From the NCBI RefSeq assembly GCF_000018045.1, contig NC_009792.1, positions 1,612,001 to 1,676,000 of the forward strand: a stretch of 64,000 nt of DNA, written 5' to 3'. Both the position numbers and the translations under genes were made by a program. Below are positions 38,169 to 47,374 of this stretch, one piece after another (position 1 is the stretch's first letter; each line of letters begins with the position of its first letter). Origin of the DNA: Citrobacter koseri ATCC BAA-895 (lineage in GTDB: Bacteria; Pseudomonadota; Gammaproteobacteria; Enterobacterales; Enterobacteriaceae). The notes beneath the pieces are model-generated. The model saw nothing but the letters and a program-made list of their open reading frames with translations. It did no database searches and had not been told where the DNA came from.

Positions 38169-38274
38169 ACGGTTATAAATCAACGCCTTGATTTATAAGC
38201 ATGGAAATCCCCTGAGTGAAACAACGAATTGCTGTGTGTAGTCTTTGCCCATCTCCCACGATGGGCCTTTTTTT
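38169..38274 (+). ncRNA. rprA: RprA small RNA
   Basis: A 106-base sequence starting ACGGTTATAAATCAAC that is near-identical to E. coli RprA. It contains the 5' hairpin (ATAAATCAACGCC with TTGATTTAT), the conserved middle TGGAAATCCCCTGAGTGAAA, and a terminator CCCATC-TCCCAC-GATGGG with a T-run. RprA activates rpoS translation with Hfq and is controlled by the Rcs phosphorelay. It sits between ydiK and ppsA, as in E. coli. No gene is seen elsewhere in 37978-38358. Confidence 0.96.
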
Positions 38275-38359
38275 AAGTGCCTGCCCTCACACACCTTTTC
38301 TCCACCGCCAACAATTCTGATATGCCCACGCATGACGTCGGGTGGGATAGCGCGCATCG

Positions 38360-38392
38360 CAAAAAAAACGGCTCCTTTTTACGGGAGCCGTT
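38360..38392 (-). terminator. ppsA terminator
   Basis: ACGGCTCC and GGGAGCCGT form the stem. On the minus strand it is followed by eight U, 25 bases after the ppsA stop. Confidence 0.88.
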
Positions 38393-38416
38393 GCGGATTA
38401 GAATCAGCGCTGACGC

Positions 38417-40795
38417 TTATTTTTTCAGTTCAGCCAGACTCAACCAGGTCTGTACGACGGTGTCCGGGTTCAGCGACAGGCTGTCGATTCCCTCTTCCAT
38501 CAGCCAGGCGGCGAAGTCTTCGTGATCCGACGGCCCCTGACCACAGATGCCGACATACTTGCCTTGTTTCTTCGCCGCGCGGATCGCCATCGACAGCAGC
38601 GCTTTCACCGCCTCGTTGCGCTCATCGAACAGTTCAGAAACCACGCCGGAGTCGCGATCCAGACCCAGCGCCAGCTGCGTCATGTCGTTAGAACCAATCG
38701 AGAAGCCGTCAAAGTGCTCCAGGAATTGTTCAGCCAGCAGGGCGTTGGACGGAATCTCACACATCATGATGATCTTCAGCCCGTTCTCACCCCGCTTCAG
38801 CCCCTGACGCGCCAGCTCGTCAACTACCGCTTTCGCCTGCTCAACGGTACGTACAAACGGGATCATGATCTCCACGTTGGTCAGTCCCATATCGTTGCGC
38901 ACGCGTTTCACCGCTTCACATTCCAGCGCGAAGCAATCGCGGAAACTGTCGGAGACATAGCGACCGGCGCCACGGAAGCCCAGCATCGGGTTCTCTTCAT
39001 CGGGTTCGTAACGCTCGCCGCCCACCAGGTTGGCGTATTCGTTCGATTTGAAATCCGACAGACGCACGATAACGCGTTTCGGATAAAATGCCGCGCCCAG
39101 CGTCGCAATGCCCTCTGTCAGACGACCAACATAGAACTCACGCGGTGAATCGAAGCCTTTCATCATCTCGCGGATTTCGTTTTGCAGTTTCGCGTCCTGG
39201 TCATCAAATTCCAGCAGTGCGCGAGGATGCACGCCAATCATTCGGTTGATAATAAATTCGAGACGCGCCAGGCCAACGCCTTCATTCGGCAGGCAGGCGA
39301 AGTCAAAGGCGCGATCCGGGTTACCGACGTTCATCATGACTTTCAACGGCAGATCGGGCATGGTGTCCACGCTTGAACTTTTGACGCTGAAGTCGAGCAG
39401 GTCTGCATAGACATAGCCGGTATCGCCTTCGGCGCAAGAAACGGTGACGTTTTCATCATCCTTCATGCGTTCCGTCGCGTCGCCGCAGCCGACAACCGCC
39501 GGAATCCCCAGCTCACGGGCAATAATGGCCGCGTGGCAGGTACGACCGCCACGGTTGGTCACGATGGCCGCCGCTTTCTTCATGATCGGTTCCCAGTCCG
39601 GGTCGGTCATGTCAGTCACCAGCACGTCACCAGGCTGGATACGGTTCATTTCGCTAATGTCGTGGATGACTTTAACCGCCCCCGCGCCAATGCGATGTCC
39701 GATGGCGCGGCCTTCCGCGACCACTTTCCCCTGCGCATGCAGCGTGTAGCGCTCCATTACCTGACCACGAGAACGGACGGTTTCCGGGCGGGCCTGTACA
39801 ATAAACAGTTTGCCGGTATGGCCGTCTTTCGCCCATTCGATATCCATCGGGCGACCGTAGTGTTTCTCAATCTGTACGGCCTGTTTCGCCAGTTCCTGCA
39901 CTTCTTCGTTGGTCAGCGAGAAGATGTCGCGCTGTTCCTGCGGCACATCTTCAATTTTGACCTGCTTGCCGTGCTCCTGGGTTGGCGCGTAAACCATTCG
40001 GATTTTTTTCGACCCCATCGTGCGACGAACGATCGCCGGGCGATTCGCCGCCAGCGTCGGTTTATGCACGTAGAATTCATCCGGGTTGACTGCGCCCTGC
40101 ACCACCATCTCGCCCAGACCCCAGGCTGAAGTGATAAACACCACCTGATCGAAACCGGACTCGGTATCAATAGAGAACATAACCCCGGACGAGGCCAGGT
40201 CGGAGCGTACCATCCGCTGTACGCCAGCGGAGAGCGCGACGCCGCGATGGTCATACCCCTGGTGAACGCGATAAGAGATAGCGCGGTCATTAAACAGCGA
40301 GGCAAAAACATGTTTCACCGCCACCAGCACCGCGTCGAAACCCTGCACGTTGAGGAAGGTTTCCTGCTGGCCGGCGAAAGAGGCATCCGGCATATCTTCA
40401 GCCGTTGCGGACGAGCGCACGGCGAAAGACGCCTGCGCATCATCCGCAGAGAGCTGTGCATAGGCATCGCGAATAGCGTTTTCCAGCTCTGGCTGGAAAG
40501 GAGTGTCGATAATCCACTGGCGGATCTGCGCGCCGGCCTTCGCCAGCGCGGTGACATCGTCAATATCCGTTTGATCCAGCAGTTCATAAATACGCTGGTT
40601 TACGCCGCTTTGATCCAGAAACTGGTTAAACGCATCGGCGGTCGTTGCAAAACCATTCGGTACGGAAACACCCATACCGGAAAGGTTAGTAATCATTTCA
40701 CCCAGGGAGGCATTTTTGCCCCCAACTCTGTCTACATCATTCATGCCGAGTTGGTTATACCAAAGCACCAGCGGTGACGAGCCATTGTTGGACAT
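38417..40795 (-). CDS. ppsA: Phosphoenolpyruvate synthase
   Basis: A 792-residue enzyme making PEP from pyruvate and ATP in gluconeogenesis. The N-terminal nucleotide-binding domain has GGKNASLGEM. The central phosphohistidine domain has TNRGGRTCHAAIIARELGIPAVVG with the catalytic histidine. The C-terminal PEP/pyruvate domain has GFRGAGRY and GICGQGPSDH. The product is switched off by PpsR, encoded divergently 335 bases away. Confidence 0.97.
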   Translation of the reverse strand: MSNNGSSPLVLWYNQLGMNDVDRVGGKNASLGEMITNLSGMGVSVPNGFATTADAFNQFLDQSGVNQRIYELLDQTDIDDVTALAKAGAQIRQWIIDTPFQPELENAIRDAYAQLSADDAQASFAVRSSATAEDMPDASFAGQQETFLNVQGFDAVLVAVKHVFASLFNDRAISYRVHQGYDHRGVALSAGVQRMVRSDLASSGVMFSIDTESGFDQVVFITSAWGLGEMVVQGAVNPDEFYVHKPTLAANRPAIVRRTMGSKKIRMVYAPTQEHGKQVKIEDVPQEQRDIFSLTNEEVQELAKQAVQIEKHYGRPMDIEWAKDGHTGKLFIVQARPETVRSRGQVMERYTLHAQGKVVAEGRAIGHRIGAGAVKVIHDISEMNRIQPGDVLVTDMTDPDWEPIMKKAAAIVTNRGGRTCHAAIIARELGIPAVVGCGDATERMKDDENVTVSCAEGDTGYVYADLLDFSVKSSSVDTMPDLPLKVMMNVGNPDRAFDFACLPNEGVGLARLEFIINRMIGVHPRALLEFDDQDAKLQNEIREMMKGFDSPREFYVGRLTEGIATLGAAFYPKRVIVRLSDFKSNEYANLVGGERYEPDEENPMLGFRGAGRYVSDSFRDCFALECEAVKRVRNDMGLTNVEIMIPFVRTVEQAKAVVDELARQGLKRGENGLKIIMMCEIPSNALLAEQFLEHFDGFSIGSNDMTQLALGLDRDSGVVSELFDERNEAVKALLSMAIRAAKKQGKYVGICGQGPSDHEDFAAWLMEEGIDSLSLNPDTVVQTWLSLAELKK

Positions 40796-40882
40796 CGAAC
40801 AATCCTTTTGTGATAAATGAACGAGTTTAGAAACTACATTATTGCGTATTTATCTTTACATATTTAAACCCCTGAAAAAAAC

Positions 40883-40898
40883 GGTGAATCGTTCAAGC
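40883..40898 (-). promoter_or_regulatory. Cra site upstream of ppsA
   Basis: TGAATCGTTCAA (40885-40896) is a compact dyad matching the Cra consensus. Cra activates ppsA in E. coli, and the position about 90 bases upstream of the start fits. The gap 40796-41130 between ppsA and ppsR otherwise holds AT-rich promoter sequence. Confidence 0.75.
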
Positions 40899-41130
40899 AG
40901 ATTTATTTTTTATTTTTTCAGATTGTTTACGCATTTGCGCAAACCCGCGGGCGACGGGCGATCTCCCCAAAAACTGTCGGTATAAACATAAGTTCCGAAA
41001 AATGAAATGCACTTTTCACTTAATATAAAAATAGCGTTTCATTTTATAAAATAAGCATCGTGATATACGCTTCTGGCAAATTTTAATTTATGCTTTCAGA
41101 TAATTATGTTTGCTCCTCAGGATAAACAAA

Positions 41131-41964
41131 ATGGATAATGTTGTTGATCGCCATGTTTTTTATATTTCCGATGGTACGGCCATCACCGCCGAGGTTTTGG
41201 GTCATGCGGTGATGTCGCAATTCCCTGTGACCATTAGCAGCATTACGCTGCCGTTCGTTGAAAACGAGAGTCGCGCCAGGGCCGTGAAAGATCAGATCGA
41301 CGCGATTTATCAGCAAACTGGCGTGCGTCCGCTGGTGTTCTATTCGATTGTTCTGCCGGAAATTCGCGCCATCATCTTACAAAGCGAAGGGTTCTGTCAG
41401 GACATCGTGCAGGCGCTGGTGGCGCCGCTACAGCAGGAAATGAAGCTCGACCCAACGCCAATCGCGCATCGCACCCACGGGCTTAACCCCGGCAACCTCA
41501 ACAAGTATGACGCGCGCATCGCGGCAATCGACTATACCCTTGCGCACGACGATGGGATCTCCTTGCGCAATCTGGATCAGGCGCAGGTGATCCTGCTGGG
41601 GGTTTCACGCTGCGGAAAAACGCCGACCAGCCTCTATCTGGCGATGCAGTTTGGCATCCGGGCGGCGAACTACCCCTTTATTGCTGACGATATGGATAAC
41701 CTGGTGTTACCCACGTCGCTTAAACCGCTACAGCATAAGCTTTTTGGACTGACCATTGACCCGGAACGTCTGGCGGCAATCCGCGAGGAACGCCGTGAAA
41801 ACAGCCGCTACGCATCGCTACGCCAGTGCCGGATGGAGGTTGCGGAAGTTGAAGCGCTCTATCGTAAAAATCAGATCCCTTGCCTGAACAGTACTAACTA
41901 TTCGGTAGAAGAAATTGCCACCAAGATTCTCGACATCATGGGGCTGAATCGTCGAATGTACTAA
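41131..41964 (+). CDS. ppsR: PEP synthase regulatory kinase/pyrophosphorylase PpsR
   Basis: A 277-residue DUF299 bifunctional enzyme. It inactivates PpsA by ADP-dependent threonine phosphorylation and reactivates it by phosphate-dependent removal. The start at 41131 (MDNVVDRHVFYISDGTA) matches E. coli. The P-loop-like GVSRCGKTPTSLYLA lies near residue 150. It is divergent from its target gene. The 3' end overlaps the aroH operator. Confidence 0.94.
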   Translation: MDNVVDRHVFYISDGTAITAEVLGHAVMSQFPVTISSITLPFVENESRARAVKDQIDAIYQQTGVRPLVFYSIVLPEIRAIILQSEGFCQDIVQALVAPLQQEMKLDPTPIAHRTHGLNPGNLNKYDARIAAIDYTLAHDDGISLRNLDQAQVILLGVSRCGKTPTSLYLAMQFGIRAANYPFIADDMDNLVLPTSLKPLQHKLFGLTIDPERLAAIREERRENSRYASLRQCRMEVAEVEALYRKNQIPCLNSTNYSVEEIATKILDIMGLNRRMY

Positions 41965-41976
41965 CAAACTAGTGCA
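41957..41976 (+). promoter_or_regulatory. TrpR operator of aroH
   Basis: TGTACTAACAAACTAGTGCA is a dyad matching the Trp repressor consensus GNACTAGT-ACTAGTNC and resembling the E. coli aroH operator. It overlaps the last codons of ppsR. A -10 (TATCAT, 41994-41999) follows. This would repress aroH when tryptophan is high. Confidence 0.85.
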
Positions 41977-42129
41977 AGAGTTCAATTTTTTGCTATCATG
42001 CCGCTCTGCTTGCGAGGTGTGAAACGCCTCGCATTTGAAATCAGCAGGTGAAGGTTGAAGTGTGTTATTGTGATGCCCATCACTTCCCGGTAGTCCTGCC
42101 GTTGAAGCAACAAATTTCTGAGACTTGTA

Positions 42130-43176
42130 ATGAACAGAACCGACGAACTGCGTACCGCGCGTATTGACAGCCTGGTCACCCCTGCTGAGCTAGCGCTACG
42201 TCATCCTGTATCATCCTCCGTCGCCAGCCACGTTACTGACTCCCGACGCCGGATTGAAAAAATATTAAACGGTGAAGATCGCCGCCTGCTGGTGATCATC
42301 GGCCCCTGCTCGATTCACGATCTGGACGCTGCGATGGAATACGCAACGCGCTTGCAAACGTTGCGCAACACGCATCAGGCGCGTCTGGAAATCGTTATGC
42401 GCACCTATTTTGAAAAACCGCGCACGGTTGTGGGCTGGAAAGGCCTCATCTCCGATCCCGATTTAAATGGCAGTTACCGCGTAAATCATGGCCTCGAACT
42501 GGCGCGCAAGCTGCTGTTGCAGGTCAATGAGCTGGGTGTCCCCACCGCCACCGAATTTCTCGACATGGTCACCGGCCAGTTTATTGCCGATTTAATCAGC
42601 TGGGGCGCCATTGGCGCGCGCACGACGGAAAGCCAGATTCACCGTGAAATGGCTTCCGCGCTCTCCTGCCCGGTTGGGTTTAAAAACGGGACCGATGGCA
42701 ACACGCGCATCGCCGTTGATGCGATTCGCGCGTCGCGCGCCAGCCATATGTTCCTCTCGCCGGATAAAACTGGCCAGATGACGATTTATCAGACCAGCGG
42801 GAATCCGTACGGCCATATCATCATGCGCGGCGGTAAAAAACCGAATTACCACGCGGAAGACATCGCTGCCGCCTGCGATACGCTGCATGAGTTTGGTCTG
42901 CCGGAACACCTGGTGGTGGACTTCAGCCACGGTAACTGCCAGAAGCAGCATCGCCGCCAGTTAGAAGTTTGTGATGATATCTGCCAGCAAATCCGTAACG
43001 GTTCTACCGCAATTGCCGGGATCATGGCCGAAAGTTTCCTGCGTGAAGGTACGCAGAAAATCGTCAGCGGTCAGCCGCTGGTGTACGGTCAGTCCATTAC
43101 CGACCCTTGCCTGAACTGGGAAGATACTGAATTACTGTTAGAAAAACTTGCCTCAGCGGTTGATAGCCGTTTTTGA
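42130..43176 (+). CDS. aroH: Trp-sensitive 3-deoxy-D-arabino-heptulosonate 7-phosphate synthase
   Basis: A 348-residue DAHP synthase condensing PEP and erythrose 4-phosphate, the first step of the shikimate pathway. It shows IIGPCSIHD, RTYFEKPRTVVGWKG, GARTTESQIHREMASALSCPVGFKNGTDG (over two stretches), and VDFSHGN for metal and PEP binding. The TrpR operator upstream identifies the tryptophan-regulated isozyme rather than AroF or AroG. Confidence 0.96.
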   Translation: MNRTDELRTARIDSLVTPAELALRHPVSSSVASHVTDSRRRIEKILNGEDRRLLVIIGPCSIHDLDAAMEYATRLQTLRNTHQARLEIVMRTYFEKPRTVVGWKGLISDPDLNGSYRVNHGLELARKLLLQVNELGVPTATEFLDMVTGQFIADLISWGAIGARTTESQIHREMASALSCPVGFKNGTDGNTRIAVDAIRASRASHMFLSPDKTGQMTIYQTSGNPYGHIIMRGGKKPNYHAEDIAAACDTLHEFGLPEHLVVDFSHGNCQKQHRRQLEVCDDICQQIRNGSTAIAGIMAESFLREGTQKIVSGQPLVYGQSITDPCLNWEDTELLLEKLASAVDSRF

Positions 43177-43182
43177 CATCAT

Positions 43183-43212
43183 GCCCATCCTCGCGGGGAT
43201 GGGCGCGCTTCT
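43183..43212 (+). terminator. aroH terminator
   Basis: GCCCATCC and GGATGGGC (43183-43190 and 43197-43204) form a stem, followed by a T-containing tract. Confidence 0.75.
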
Positions 43213-43283
43213 TTCCCCTCCACGCATTCCCCACTCGCCTGATTTGCTACCAGAATTAACACTTGCTGTCGCCATACACAATA

Positions 43284-43304
43284 TTGATAATAATAATCAT
43301 TGTT
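43284..43304 (+). promoter_or_regulatory. Fur box upstream of hemP
   Basis: TTGATAATAATAATCATTGTT matches the Fur consensus well and is followed by further ATTATTATT-type sequence, perhaps an overlapping second site. It lies about 27 bases before hemP. Confidence 0.75.
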
Positions 43305-43329
43305 AAACTGATTATTATTAATTAGCGAT

Positions 43330-43521
43330 ATGCCACTTATGGACGACATTGAGTTACTTCATTTTAAGGAAAGAGACAGCGTGCCCCCTTCCCCTGCTGC
43401 CGAGCGGCGTATCAGCAGCCAGACATTGTTAGGCCCTGAAGGCAAAGTCATCATCGATCATGACGGCCAGGAATACCTGCTGCGCAAGACGCAGGCAGGT
43501 AAGTTGCTGTTGACCAAGTAG
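43330..43521 (+). CDS. hemP: HemP (YdiE), small haem-uptake-associated protein
   Basis: A 63-residue protein of the HemP family. The conserved C-terminal half shows RRISSQTLLGPEGKVIIDHDGQEYLLRKTQAGKLLLTK across several short motifs (SQTLLG, I-x-H-x-G-x-x-Y-x-L-R). HemP proteins are iron-regulated and in other bacteria often sit beside haem-uptake genes or act as small regulators. Its role here is unproven. It ends three bases from convergent selO. Confidence 0.9.
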   Translation: MPLMDDIELLHFKERDSVPPSPAAERRISSQTLLGPEGKVIIDHDGQEYLLRKTQAGKLLLTK

Positions 43522-43524
43522 CAA

Positions 43525-44967
43525 TCAGCTTGAGCAACTGACTTCCAGCCGTTTACCCCAGTCCGGCGGACGGCTGACATAATCGTCATTTCTGTCGGTA
43601 AAGGGGTCGCGCAGAACCTGATGCAGTTGATGTAATTCGCCCATATCCCCCTGCTCAGCGCTGGCTATCGCGCGTTGCGCCAGCCAGTTGCGCAGCACCA
43701 CCGCAGGATTCACGCGCTGCATGTGCTGTTGACGCGTTGCGTCATCCATCTGCTCCTGCTGTAAACGCGCCCGGTAACGGCTGAACCACCCGTCAAAGGC
43801 CGCGCGATCGATAAATTCATCACGCAGCGGCGATGCCGCGCTCTGTTGCTCAGTCTGGCTCAACATACGGAACGTTCGGCTATAATCGCTGCCTTCGCGC
43901 GCCATCAGGGCGAAAAGCTCGTTGAGAAGCGCGTTGTCCTCTTTTTGTTCGGTAAAGAAGCCCAGTTTTTGCCGCATGCGCTGCCCATAGTGCGTGAGCA
44001 ACGCCAGCTGATAGCCATCCAGCGCATCATTCAGCGTATCGACCGGCATAAACGGCGACAGGGTTTGCGCCAGGCGTTGCAGATTCCACAATCCGACAGC
44101 CGGTTGATTATCGAAGCTATAGCGCCCCTGGTGATCGGAGTGGTTACAGATAAACCCTGGCTGATAATCATCCAGGAAACCGAAAGGACCATAATCTATC
44201 GTCAGCCCCAGTACAGACATGTTATCGGTGTTCATCACGCCATGCGCAAAACCTACCGTTTGCCAGTCAGCAATCAACCTCGCCGTGCGCGCCACAACGT
44301 CCCGGAACCAGAGCGCATACTTGTCCTCTTCCGCCTGAAATTGCGGCCAGTAATGGCGAATCGCAAAATCGGCCAGCTGACGGACTTTATCCGGCTCACG
44401 TCGATAGTAAAAATGTTCGAAATGACCGAAACGCATATGGCTTTGCGCCAGACGCATGAGCATCGCGCCGGATTCAACCGTTTCCCTGTAAACAGGCGTG
44501 TCGCTGGTGACGATAGACAGCGCCCGCGTTGTGGGGATGCCAAGATAGTGCATCGCCTCGCTGGCCAGACTTTCACGGATCGTTGAGCGCAGCACTGCTC
44601 GCCCGTCGCCCATACGGGAGTATGGCGTTAGTCCGGCGCCTTTCAGGTGCCAGTCAAGCGTACTGCCGTCCGCCAGCAGTTGTTCGCCTAACAGAATACC
44701 GCGTCCATCACCGAGCTGGCCGGCCCAGACGCCAAACTGATGGCCGCTATAAACCTGAGCCAAAGGCGACATGCCGGGCAGTAATGACTCGCCACCCCAC
44801 ACGCCTGCGCCGTTTTCCATATCAAACAACGAAGGTGGTATCGCCAGCTGCTGCGCCAGCGCATCGTTATGCCAAATCAGGCGGGCATGACTCAGAGGAG
44901 TTGGAGAAAGTGCTGTATATGTGGCTGGCAGTTCGTCACGCCAGCGGGATGTAAAAGACAGGGTCAT
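43525..44967 (-). CDS. selO: Protein adenylyltransferase SelO (YdiU)
   Basis: A 480-residue pseudokinase-fold enzyme that transfers AMP to Ser, Thr or Tyr of targets in redox stress. It shows YSGHQFGVWAGQLGDGRG, HLKGAGLTPYSRMGDGRAVLRS with the inverted nucleotide site, and AHGVMNTDNMSVLGLTIDYGPFGFLD with the metal-binding Asn and Asp (blocks split). It ends in CSS; the family's near-terminal Cys corresponds to the selenocysteine position in eukaryotes. Confidence 0.93.
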   Translation of the reverse strand: MTLSFTSRWRDELPATYTALSPTPLSHARLIWHNDALAQQLAIPPSLFDMENGAGVWGGESLLPGMSPLAQVYSGHQFGVWAGQLGDGRGILLGEQLLADGSTLDWHLKGAGLTPYSRMGDGRAVLRSTIRESLASEAMHYLGIPTTRALSIVTSDTPVYRETVESGAMLMRLAQSHMRFGHFEHFYYRREPDKVRQLADFAIRHYWPQFQAEEDKYALWFRDVVARTARLIADWQTVGFAHGVMNTDNMSVLGLTIDYGPFGFLDDYQPGFICNHSDHQGRYSFDNQPAVGLWNLQRLAQTLSPFMPVDTLNDALDGYQLALLTHYGQRMRQKLGFFTEQKEDNALLNELFALMAREGSDYSRTFRMLSQTEQQSAASPLRDEFIDRAAFDGWFSRYRARLQQEQMDDATRQQHMQRVNPAVVLRNWLAQRAIASAEQGDMGELHQLHQVLRDPFTDRNDDYVSRPPDWGKRLEVSCSS

Positions 44968-45028
44968 AGAGCCTCCTGCCTGTAGTGTAGACGGTTAATA
45001 CCCGCTTAAACACCAGCAAATAAAAAGG

Positions 45029-45742
45029 TTATCCCTGAACCAGCGTCGTAACCTGGCTCGCTGGCACGGCAGGCCATAAACATCCTTGCAGCGCGCTAAA
45101 TCCCATTGATGATATCCGCGCCAGCATCTCTTCAGTATCAATACCCGCAATCATTATCGAATCACAGCACGGTGATATCTGCGAAATAATAGCCTGCATA
45201 AAGGGTTCAAAAGAAAGACTTGCGGATCTTTGCTGGACAAAGTTTTTATCCAGCGCGACGCGTTTGAAGAGACCATCAAAGATCGCTTTTATCGATGTAT
45301 CGCCAGCGCCAAAATTGGCAAGGATGAGGGGAAATCGTCCGGCTAACTCAGCCAGAATTTGATTCTCTTTCCCAAGACTTAATTCAGGATAATTCTCATT
45401 AATCATCAGTTCCAAAAATGGAAAGCGCCTTACATGGGATACAAACTCGCCGTCTGATAATAATGATGCGACGACGGCTGGCGTTAAATTAATCCAGGCA
45501 ATAAGTTTATGTTGAATAAAAAAATGTTGGCACGTTTCCAGCAATGCGAGTTTTTCTTCGAACAGACAACGCTGTTCTTCTGCTGACAGGCGCGGCATGA
45601 CCAGCTCCGTCGGCATACGGACATTACCGTCTTCAGTGACAAAGTTTGCAACAATCTCCAGGCCGACGAGTTTCTCTTTCTCGGTTCGGGCAGGAACAAA
45701 ATAAAGGTGAGAATGATAAAAGTTGTCCAGTGAAACAATCAT
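45029..45742 (-). CDS. rflP: RflP (YdiV), EAL-like anti-FlhD4C2 factor
   Basis: A 237-residue degenerate EAL-domain protein. The expected EAL signature reads LEIVANF and later catalytic acidic residues are not conserved, so it should not degrade cyclic di-GMP. In E. coli and Salmonella it binds FlhD and suppresses flagellar gene expression, targeting FlhDC for ClpXP. The next region 45743-46081 (339 bases) is AT-rich with no gene seen. Confidence 0.88.
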   Translation of the reverse strand: MIVSLDNFYHSHLYFVPARTEKEKLVGLEIVANFVTEDGNVRMPTELVMPRLSAEEQRCLFEEKLALLETCQHFFIQHKLIAWINLTPAVVASLLSDGEFVSHVRRFPFLELMINENYPELSLGKENQILAELAGRFPLILANFGAGDTSIKAIFDGLFKRVALDKNFVQQRSASLSFEPFMQAIISQISPCCDSIMIAGIDTEEMLARISSMGFSALQGCLWPAVPASQVTTLVQG

Positions 45743-46081
45743 TGTGCCAGCCCCGCTGCATGGGTGTAATCCGGCATCCTGTAAGAAAGAACGAAGAAAG
45801 ATGTCATTTCTGATACGACTGGAGGTGCTTTCATTTTTTCCTTTTTAGCCGGTAAACCGGGTCCTTTTTTTAGCTTATCTCGATTATAAACCAATATCCA
45901 GTTTTGCATTTTCCGCAAGACACCGGATAAATCATTTTGACTAAAAATACTTTTGCAAAATGTAGGGTTAAAACTATTTCTGATAACTCACGATAGCCCT
46001 GGCATTCAGACAATGAGAAATCAATTTCTTAAATATAGATGATGAAGCGGCCGCTGGGTATCCGCTTTACCATCGATAGCA

Positions 46082-46546
46082 TTAAATACGTCTCGCCTGC
46101 CAGAAATTTTTCCGCCAGTAGACATTGTCGAGCGATGAGCGCATCACGCCGCGGCTGGTAGACGCATGAATAAATTGATTGTTGGTATCATAAATGCCGA
46201 CGTGCAAACCACTTTCCCCCGATCCGGTTTTAAAAAAGACCAGGTCGCCGGGCAGCAGTTCATCTTTGTCGATTTCCGTACCAATTTTTGACTGTTGGCG
46301 CGTTTCACGCGGCAGTTGTAAATCAAATTTGTCGCGCATCGTCATCAACACAAATCCCGAGCAGTCCACCCCGCTACGGCTCATTCCGCCATAGCGATAC
46401 GGTGTACCTCTCCAGGACTGTAGCTGATCGTTCAGGCCCGCGATAACCATAATGGAATCCGAAAGCCTGGCGTTAGGTGCTGGCGCACGATGGCTGCTAC
46501 ACCCTGCCAAAAACAGTGCTGCGATAAGAAGAAGCCAAAAGCGCAT
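46082..46546 (-). CDS. nlpC: NlpC/P60-family lipoprotein NlpC
   Basis: A 154-residue lipoprotein precursor with lipobox LFLAGC and an NlpC/P60 cysteine peptidase domain: GVDCSGFV with the nucleophile cysteine, LPGDLVFFKTG, HVGIYDTNNQFIHAS with the catalytic histidine. It is predicted to cleave peptidoglycan stem peptides. It follows btuD at 78 bases in the same direction. Confidence 0.94.
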   Translation of the reverse strand: MRFWLLLIAALFLAGCSSHRAPAPNARLSDSIMVIAGLNDQLQSWRGTPYRYGGMSRSGVDCSGFVLMTMRDKFDLQLPRETRQQSKIGTEIDKDELLPGDLVFFKTGSGESGLHVGIYDTNNQFIHASTSRGVMRSSLDNVYWRKNFWQARRI

Positions 46547-46624
46547 TCAGGACGAATCCTCTATCTTTTTATTCTTGCTTCTATTTAGCGTGGAAATTAT
46601 GTGTTTTTCAAGAACCCATTTAAC

Positions 46625-47374
46625 TTAAGTGGTTGATATGAGCATTCTGTGGCCTTCAACGTCCAGCCGACGGAAGTTCATACCGTATGCCTGGGCCAGA
46701 TTTGGCGGCGTCAGCACCTCGTCACGCCGCCCGCTGGCGATCAATTTCCCCTGTTTCAGCAACCAGGCGCGATGCGCGTGGCGCAGAGTATGGTTAAGGT
46801 CATGGCTGCTCATCACGATGGCGATACCCTGGCTGCATAGCTGGCTCAGCAGCCTATCCAGCGCGTTTTGTTGCGCAACGTCCAGACTGTTCATCGGTTC
46901 ATCCAGTAGCAGAAGCTGCCCGTGCGGGTTAGCGTGAGGGTGAATTTGCAATATCACCGCCGCCAGACGTACACGCTGCCACTCGCCGCCGGAGAGTTGA
47001 TTCGCGCTCCGCCCCAGCTTGTCGCTCAGCCCAAGCGCCTGCGCAACGTCATTCAGCAGGTTCGTTTGCGTTTTATCAGGTTGATGCAGCGTCAGGAAAT
47101 GCCAGACCGGCATTGAAAATGGGGGATTCTGCTGCTGCGCGAGATAGGCCCGATGTTGAGCCAGTTTCGCCGCAGGCCATGTCTCCAGCGACGCGCCGTC
47201 GAATATGACGGTGCCTTCCCCGAAGGTTAAGCCCGCCATACGCGCCAGCAGCGTACTTTTCCCTGCCCCATTCGGCCCCACGAGGTGAAGAATCTCGCCA
47301 GGCTTAACGTCGCCGGAAAGCGGCCCCAGACGCGTCGTTTCGGCAACATCCTGTAACTGCATCAACGAGATCAT
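46625..47374 (-). CDS. btuD: Vitamin B12 ABC importer ATPase BtuD
   Basis: A 249-residue ATPase with Walker A GPNGAGKST, signature LSGGEWQR, Walker B LLLLDEPMNSLD and H-loop MSSHDL. It powers cobalamin import through BtuC. The start overlaps the btuE stop by one base (TAATG). Confidence 0.95.
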   Translation of the reverse strand: MISLMQLQDVAETTRLGPLSGDVKPGEILHLVGPNGAGKSTLLARMAGLTFGEGTVIFDGASLETWPAAKLAQHRAYLAQQQNPPFSMPVWHFLTLHQPDKTQTNLLNDVAQALGLSDKLGRSANQLSGGEWQRVRLAAVILQIHPHANPHGQLLLLDEPMNSLDVAQQNALDRLLSQLCSQGIAIVMSSHDLNHTLRHAHRAWLLKQGKLIASGRRDEVLTPPNLAQAYGMNFRRLDVEGHRMLISTT

